64,000 bases of DNA from Thiobacillus sp. (GTDB lineage Bacteria > Pseudomonadota > Gammaproteobacteria > Burkholderiales > Thiobacillaceae), in assembly GCA_011391285.1 (NCBI GenBank), contig JAABQU010000111.1:62001-126000 (forward strand), given 5' to 3'. Position numbers and translations under genes: made by a program. The notes beneath the pieces were generated by a model that worked only from the letters and a program-made list of their open reading frames with translations, did no database searches and was not told where the DNA came from. Each line of letters begins with the position of its first letter. The first letter of the stretch is position 1. Below are positions 59,816 through 64,000 of this stretch, piece after piece.

Positions 59816-60538
59816 CTACGTTTGCCCCCTCGCCCGCTTGCGGGAGAGGGTTGGGGAGAGGGCGGTTTTGGGATCGGCTTTGCGCGTGCGCCCTGCCGGG
59901 GGCGCGGGCCAGGTTTTGCCCTTGTACTCGCACAGGTCGGCAATGATGCACTCGCCGCACTTCGGCTTGCGCGCCTGGCACACATAGCGCCCGTGCAGGA
60001 TCAGCCAGTGGTGTGCGTCGACGCGGAACTCGGCGGGAATGGTCTTCAGCAGCTTCTTTTCGACTTCGAGCACCGTCTTGCCGGGAGCGAGACCGATGCG
60101 GTTGGCAACGCGGAAGATGTGCGTATCGACCGCCATGGTGGGCTGGCCGAACGCGGTGTTGAGGATGACATTCGCGGTCTTGCGCCCCACGCCCGGCAGC
60201 GCTTCGAGCGCGGTGCGTTCGGCCGGCACCTGGCTGCCGTGCAGGTCGATCAGCATCTTGCAGGCAGCAATCAGATGCTTCGCCTTGCTCCTGTAAAGCC
60301 CGATGGTCTTGATGAAATCGGCGAGACCCTCTTCGCCCAGCGCGTAGATCGCCTCCGGGGAGTTGGCCACCGGGAACAGGCGCCGCGTCGCCAGGTTCAC
60401 GCCCTTGTCGGTGGATTGCGCCGACAGCACCACCGCCACCAGCAGTTCGAACGGCGTCTTGTATTCCAGTTCGGTGGTGGGATGCGGATTGGCGGCGCGC
60501 AGGCGGCTGAAGATTTCGTGACGCTTGGCGGAATTCAT
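59816..60538 (-). CDS. nth: Endonuclease III with a repeat-derived C-terminal tail
   Basis: DNA glycosylase/AP lyase for oxidised pyrimidines. 240 aa, about 29 longer than E. coli Nth (211). HhH motif LPGVGRKTANV with Lys120, catalytic Asp138 in AVDTHIFR, and the [4Fe-4S] Cys187-X6-Cys194-X2-Cys197-X5-Cys203. The tail after residue 210 is basic, and its last 15 residues (ALSPTLSRKRARGQT) are encoded by a dispersed hairpin repeat. Found at the end of the rnf operon, its usual place in proteobacteria. Confidence 0.96.
   Translation of the reverse strand: MNSAKRHEIFSRLRAANPHPTTELEYKTPFELLVAVVLSAQSTDKGVNLATRRLFPVANSPEAIYALGEEGLADFIKTIGLYRSKAKHLIAACKMLIDLHGSQVPAERTALEALPGVGRKTANVILNTAFGQPTMAVDTHIFRVANRIGLAPGKTVLEVEKKLLKTIPAEFRVDAHHWLILHGRYVCQARKPKCGECIIADLCEYKGKTWPAPPAGRTRKADPKTALSPTLSRKRARGQT
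59827..59866 (-). repeat. Dispersed hairpin repeat inside the 3' end of nth
   Basis: CCCTCGCCCGCTTGCGGG then AGAGGG (59827-59850) is a near-perfect hairpin, followed by TTGGGGAGAGGG. On the − strand this is the familiar CCCTCTCCCCAACCCTC element, widespread in proteobacterial intergenic DNA. Here the repeat is inside the coding frame. Confidence 0.8.
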
Positions 60539-60548
60539 CGGATCCGCG

Positions 60549-60701
60549 TCACTGCTCGACGAGGCGCTTTTTCAGGGCCTGTTTTTCCGCCTGGCGTCTC
60601 GCACCCGGCGTCTTTTCATGCTCGCCGGCCTTGCGCGCAAGCACCAGCGGCACATAGGGATTGCGCGGCTTAGGCACGCGCCGCTTCAGCGGCGGCTTCA
60701 T
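60549..60701 (-). CDS. 50-aa basic protein in the rnf operon
   Basis: 50 residues, about a third Lys/Arg: PKPRNPYVPLVLARKAGEH, then EKTPGARRQAEKQALKKRL. ATG 60701 overlaps the rnfE stop (ATGA), which supports translation. Similar short basic proteins (RNPFV..A..RKAG.H.K pattern) occur in betaproteobacteria and pseudomonads, to my recollection; function unknown. Charge suggests RNA or ribosome binding. Confidence 0.7.
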   Translation of the reverse strand: MKPPLKRRVPKPRNPYVPLVLARKAGEHEKTPGARRQAEKQALKKRLVEQ

Positions 60702-61372
60702 GCAGCAACCGCCACCGCAGCGCGTGCGCGCTGGTCGGCACGTGCCTTGTTCCAGTTGTGCGCGGCGATCAACAATCCCAGCGCGATGAAGGCGCCGGGC
60801 GGCAGGATGGCGAGCAGAAAGCCCTGGTAATCGGGCAGCACGTGCAGCACGAAGGGCTTGGCCTGTTCGCCGAACACCAGGTCGATCCCGGACAGCAGCG
60901 TGCCCTGGCCGGCGAGTTCGCGCATGCCGCCCAGCACCACCAGCACCATCGTCAGCCCCAGACCCATGGCGAAGGCATCGACCACGCTGTGCAGCGGACG
61001 ATTCTTGGAAGCGAAGGCATCGGCGCGCGCCAGCACGATGCAGTTGGTGGTGATGAGCGGAATGAAAATCCCGAGAACCAGATACAGCGGGTGCACGAAG
61101 GCGTTCATCAAGAGGTCGATCACTGTGACCAGCGCAGCGATGATGAGCACGAATACCGGGATGCGGATTTCGTGCGGCACGAAATGGCGCACGCCCGATA
61201 CCGCGCCGCTGGCGGACGCCATCACCAGCATGGTCGCCAGCCCCAGCGACAGCGCGTTGACCAGGGTGGTGCTGATGGCGAGCAGTGGGCACAGGCCGAG
61301 CAGCTGCACCAGGCCGGCATTCTGTTTCGACAGGCCGTTTTGAAAAAGCGTATTGAATTCCTGCAGGGTCAT
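60698..61372 (-). CDS. rnfE: Rnf electron transport complex subunit E
   Basis: 224-aa integral membrane subunit of the Rnf (Rsx) complex, which couples ferredoxin/NADH redox to ion transport. Helices include LVQLLGLCPLLAISTTLVNALSLG with the conserved Cys, and IPLITTNCIVLARADAFASKN with the second Cys. Overlaps the 50-aa gene by ATGA and rnfG by ATGA. Confidence 0.95.
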   Translation of the reverse strand: MTLQEFNTLFQNGLSKQNAGLVQLLGLCPLLAISTTLVNALSLGLATMLVMASASGAVSGVRHFVPHEIRIPVFVLIIAALVTVIDLLMNAFVHPLYLVLGIFIPLITTNCIVLARADAFASKNRPLHSVVDAFAMGLGLTMVLVVLGGMRELAGQGTLLSGIDLVFGEQAKPFVLHVLPDYQGFLLAILPPGAFIALGLLIAAHNWNKARADQRARAAVAVAA

Positions 61373-62043
61373 GGCGGCGTCTCCTTGTCGGGCGCGGTAT
61401 AAGGCGCGCTATCCGCTGCCAGCAGCGCGGCACGGTTGCGTGCAAAATAGTTTAGCGCGGCGTGCACTGCCTTGACCACGGCGCGCGGCGTGATGGTGGC
61501 GCCCGCGCGGGCGTCGAACTGGCCGCCGTCCTTGATCACTTTCCAGCGCTTGGCCTCGGGCGTGGTCAGCGACTTGCCGACAAACTGCTCGATCCACGGG
61601 CTTTTGCTGCGGACGATGTAGTCGCCGAGTCCGGGCGTTTCACGGTGCGCGGTGACGCGCACGCCGGTGACGGTACCGTCCACATCGATGCCGATCAGGA
61701 GGGCAATGGTGCCGCTGTAGCCGTCCGGCGCGATGGCTTCCAGCACCACGGCGGTGATCGTCTCGCCGCGGCGGGCGATCCACATTGCCGAGTCGTTGCG
61801 CGTGCCCAGCAGTTCGTCCGGCGGCACCGCGCGCTGGCTGGCGAGCAGGTCGTTGTCATACAGCGCAGGCGGCAGCACCTGGCTCAGCAGCGCCAGCTTT
61901 TCGGCCTGCTGGCTGCGTTCGATGGTGGGCTCGGTGCGGGTGAAGGTGAACACCAGCAGCGCGGTGGCGATCAGCGCGAAGGCGAACAGGATCACCCCGG
62001 TGCGCAGGGCGTTGCGGCCTGCGGCCTTGATCTGGTCGATCAC
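61369..62043 (-). CDS. rnfG: Rnf complex subunit G
   Basis: 224 aa from GTG 62043, which overlaps the rnfD stop (GTGA); the in-frame Ile-Asp after it starts the homology. One N-terminal helix, then a periplasmic domain with the covalent FMN Thr183 in DARAGATITP. This flavin is part of the electron path to RnfD. Confidence 0.94.
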   Translation of the reverse strand: MIDQIKAAGRNALRTGVILFAFALIATALLVFTFTRTEPTIERSQQAEKLALLSQVLPPALYDNDLLASQRAVPPDELLGTRNDSAMWIARRGETITAVVLEAIAPDGYSGTIALLIGIDVDGTVTGVRVTAHRETPGLGDYIVRSKSPWIEQFVGKSLTTPEAKRWKVIKDGGQFDARAGATITPRAVVKAVHAALNYFARNRAALLAADSAPYTAPDKETPP

Positions 62044-63077
62044 GTGGGCGGCTCCTTGCCGCGACGCGTGGCCCCGCCATAGATGCGCGGCTGGGTCCAG
62101 GCGTCGATCAGCGGCACCGACAGGTTCATCAGCAGGATGGCGAAAGCCACGCCGTCCGGGTAGCCGCCCCAGGTGCGGATGATGATGGTGAGCAGACCCG
62201 CGCCGAAGCCGAAGATCAGCTTGCCGCGCGGCGTGGTGGCGCCCGACACCGGGTCGGTGGCGATGAAGAAGGCGCCCAGCATCACCGACGGGGCGAACAG
62301 GTGGAACCACGGCGCGCCGAAGCGGCCGGCGTCGAAGAAATGCAGGAAGCCGGCAGCCAGCCAGATGCCGGCAAGAAAGGCCAGCGGCACCTGCCAGCTG
62401 ATGATGCGCAGCGCCCAAAGCAGCAGGCCGCCGAGCAGGAAGGCACCGGCCAGCCACTCGAACCCGATGCCGCCGTAGTGGCCGAAGATCGGCTGCACCA
62501 TGATCTCGTCTACCGTGTATTGCTGCAGCAGCCCGGTGCGCAGCGCGTCCAGCGGCGTGGCCATGGTCACCGCGTCGAGCATGGCTTTCGGCACGTCGAG
62601 ACCGAAAATCACGCTCGCACTTTGCGCCAGCGTGAGCGGGGCGTCCGTGAGCGATAGTGGTCCCGGCCACTGCGTCATCTGTACCGGGAAGGACACGATC
62701 AGCACCGCGTAGCCGACCATCGCCGGGTTGAAGATGTTCTGCCCCAGCCCGCCATACAGATGCTTGGCCACCACGATGGCGAACAGGGTGCCGGTGACGA
62801 TCAGCCACCAGGGCGCCAGCGCAGGCAAGGACAAAGCCAGCAGCCAGGCGGTGACGATGGCCGACAGATCGGTCAGGAAGGGCTTGGCCGGATAGCCGCG
62901 CGCTTTCAGCATCGCCGCCTCGGCCACGAGCGCCGTCACGGTGGCGAGCGACAGCGTTACCAGAATGCCCGGCCCGAACAGCCAGACGTAGACCGCGATG
63001 CCTGGCAGCAGCGCGGCCAGCACCCAGGCCATGACCTGGGTGACGCTGGTGCGATCAAGAATGAACGGGGCGGGCAT
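62040..63077 (-). CDS. rnfD: Rnf complex subunit D
   Basis: 345-aa membrane flavoprotein. The FMN-linked Thr is in DAVTMATPLDALR; TDLSAIVTAWLLALSLP, HLYGGLGQNIFNPAMVGYA and SVMLGAFFIATDPVSGAT are conserved. ATG 63077 overlaps the rnfC stop by one base. Confidence 0.96.
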   Translation of the reverse strand: MPAPFILDRTSVTQVMAWVLAALLPGIAVYVWLFGPGILVTLSLATVTALVAEAAMLKARGYPAKPFLTDLSAIVTAWLLALSLPALAPWWLIVTGTLFAIVVAKHLYGGLGQNIFNPAMVGYAVLIVSFPVQMTQWPGPLSLTDAPLTLAQSASVIFGLDVPKAMLDAVTMATPLDALRTGLLQQYTVDEIMVQPIFGHYGGIGFEWLAGAFLLGGLLLWALRIISWQVPLAFLAGIWLAAGFLHFFDAGRFGAPWFHLFAPSVMLGAFFIATDPVSGATTPRGKLIFGFGAGLLTIIIRTWGGYPDGVAFAILLMNLSVPLIDAWTQPRIYGGATRRGKEPPT

Positions 63078-64000
63078 CAGGGTTTTTTCTCGTCGGTTTC
63101 CAGCGGCTGTCGCGCCATTTCGCGGATTTTAGCCCGCCGCGCCTCGATTTCCTCGATCTCGCGCTGCTTGTCGGGCGGCAGGTGATCAACGTTCTTGGGT
63201 GCGACCTCGGCTTTTTTCGCCTGCGCTCGCGCCAGCGCGGCGGCGATCAGCGCCTTCTTGGCATCGGCCTCGCTTTGGGCGGCACCTTCGGCTTTGGGGG
63301 CCGCGGCGAGTTCGGCCCGCTTGGCCTGCGCCTTGGCGGCGAGCTTCTCGGCCTTTTCCTTTTTCTCGCGCTCGAGGCGGAACTGGCGGAATTCGTGGCG
63401 CTCGCGCGCCAGGTCGGCGGCGCGTTTTTCCTTCTCGCGCGCCCAGATCTCGCTCTTGGCGTAGCGATAGAAATCGACCAACGGGATATGGCTGGGGCAG
63501 ACGTAGCTGCAGCAGCCGCATTCGATGCAGTCGAACAGGTGGTATTCCTGGGCGCGGCCGAAATCGTCCGCCTTCGCGAAGCGGAACAGTTCCTGCGGCT
63601 GCAGTTCGGCCGGGCAGGCATCGGCGCAGCGGGTGCAGCGGATGCACGGCAGCGCTTTGGGCAGCGGTGGGAACAGCTCCCTGGATTTCACCAGGACACA
63701 GTTGGTGGCCTTGACCACCGGCACGCCGGTGTTCGTGATGGGCACGCCCATCATCGGCCCACCCATCAGCACGCCGGTGGTGCCTTCGCGGTCGCCCGCC
63801 AGCGTGATCAGCGTGTGCATCGGGGTGCCGATCAGCACTTCGAAATTCTGCGGACGCAGCACATGACCGCTGACGGTGACCAGCCGGGAAATCAGCGGCT
63901 CGCCGTGGTGCACCGCGCGCGCCAGGGCATGGGCGGTGCCGACGTTGAAGACCTGGATGCCGATGTCGGTGGAGAGCTTGCCGGAAGGCACCTGCTTGCC
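63077..64000 (-). CDS. rnfC: Rnf complex subunit C (5' end outside window)
   Basis: 307 codons are visible and the frame is open to the window edge; the NADH/FMN-binding part lies outside. Seen: KQVPSGKLSTDIGIQVFNVGT, then two [4Fe-4S] motifs CIRCTRCADACP and CIECGCCSYVCP, and a long Ala/Lys/Glu-rich tail predicted to be helical or coiled-coil (REKEKRAADLARERHEF onward). The tail is typical of proteobacterial RnfC. rnfA and rnfB should follow farther right. Confidence 0.96.
   Translation of the reverse strand, partial: GKQVPSGKLSTDIGIQVFNVGTAHALARAVHHGEPLISRLVTVSGHVLRPQNFEVLIGTPMHTLITLAGDREGTTGVLMGGPMMGVPITNTGVPVVKATNCVLVKSRELFPPLPKALPCIRCTRCADACPAELQPQELFRFAKADDFGRAQEYHLFDCIECGCCSYVCPSHIPLVDFYRYAKSEIWAREKEKRAADLARERHEFRQFRLEREKKEKAEKLAAKAQAKRAELAAAPKAEGAAQSEADAKKALIAAALARAQAKKAEVAPKNVDHLPPDKQREIEEIEARRAKIREMARQPLETDEKKP

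Overview
This window reads as about 64 kb of chromosomal core and near-core DNA from a GC-rich betaproteobacterium, most likely a sulfur-oxidising chemolithotroph of the Thiobacillus type. The pointers are the lepB–DUF4845–rnc–era–recO–pdxJ order, the bacterial leucyltransferase pair aat/bpt, the hrcA–hemH block divergent from nadK–recN, a flavocytochrome c sulfide dehydrogenase pair (fccAB), cbb3-oxidase assembly genes, small c-type cytochromes, and an Rnf operon carrying nth. The genus is an inference; no 16S gene or other decisive marker is present. No transposase, integrase, phage gene, plasmid origin or CRISPR array was seen.

Layout: 1–4.2 kb holds lepB (cut by the window start), a DUF4845 gene, rnc, era, recO and pdxJ on +. 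4.2–10.2 kb holds a DedA protein and queA–tgt–yajC–secD–secF on −. A tRNA-Leu(CAA) lies at 10.3 kb, next to a nucleotide-sugar epimerase homologue that appears to lack the catalytic Tyr. 11.8–25.1 kb is one eight-gene glycogen operon on + (pgi, glk, glgC, a GH57 enzyme, malQ, glgB, glgA, glgP). It is preceded by an excellent sigma-54 (-24/-12) promoter match and closed by a strong terminator. 25.2–37 kb is almost all − strand: panD, a VTT membrane protein, the coupled chain pcnB–folK–dNK–panB–panC, a chain of DsbA-like protein, secreted hydrolase, lipoprotein cyclophilin and BtuCD-like transporter, and ccoI–ccoS. 37.3–41.7 kb (+) is the overlapping chain aat–bpt–lipoprotein metallopeptidase–thyA–folA, then two small genes. 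41.8–43.4 kb holds a HisC-like aminotransferase and a universal stress protein between two nearly identical terminators. 43.4–47.3 kb (−) holds fccAB, hemH and hrcA. 47.4–50.6 kb (+) holds nadK, a long palindromic repeat, recN and a secreted nuclease. 50.6–55.4 kb holds a SulP transporter, two small cytochromes c and a cyclase/TolB/TPR protein. 55.6–59.4 kb is a divergent pair, an AcuC-type deacetylase and a Pat-type protein acetyltransferase. 59.4–64 kb (−) holds rnfC (cut)–rnfD–rnfG–rnfE–a 50-aa gene–nth and a DUF1841 gene.

How it works together: the glycogen operon covers both storage and mobilisation, linking free glucose and fructose-6-P to ADP-glucose, branched glucan and back to glucose-1-P. 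fccAB, the cytochromes, ccoIS and Rnf point to sulfide-driven electron transport. The Pat/deacetylase pair suggests reversible lysine acetylation.

The items that most deserve follow-up are the sigma-54-type glycogen promoter, the divergent acetylase/deacetylase pair, three genes whose TATAAT box lies 6–8 nt before the ATG (possible leaderless mRNAs), the cyclase with a lost active-site Asn, the repeat-derived tail of Nth, and a BtuC-like permease that seems to need a CTG start. I found no clearly new multi-gene system.
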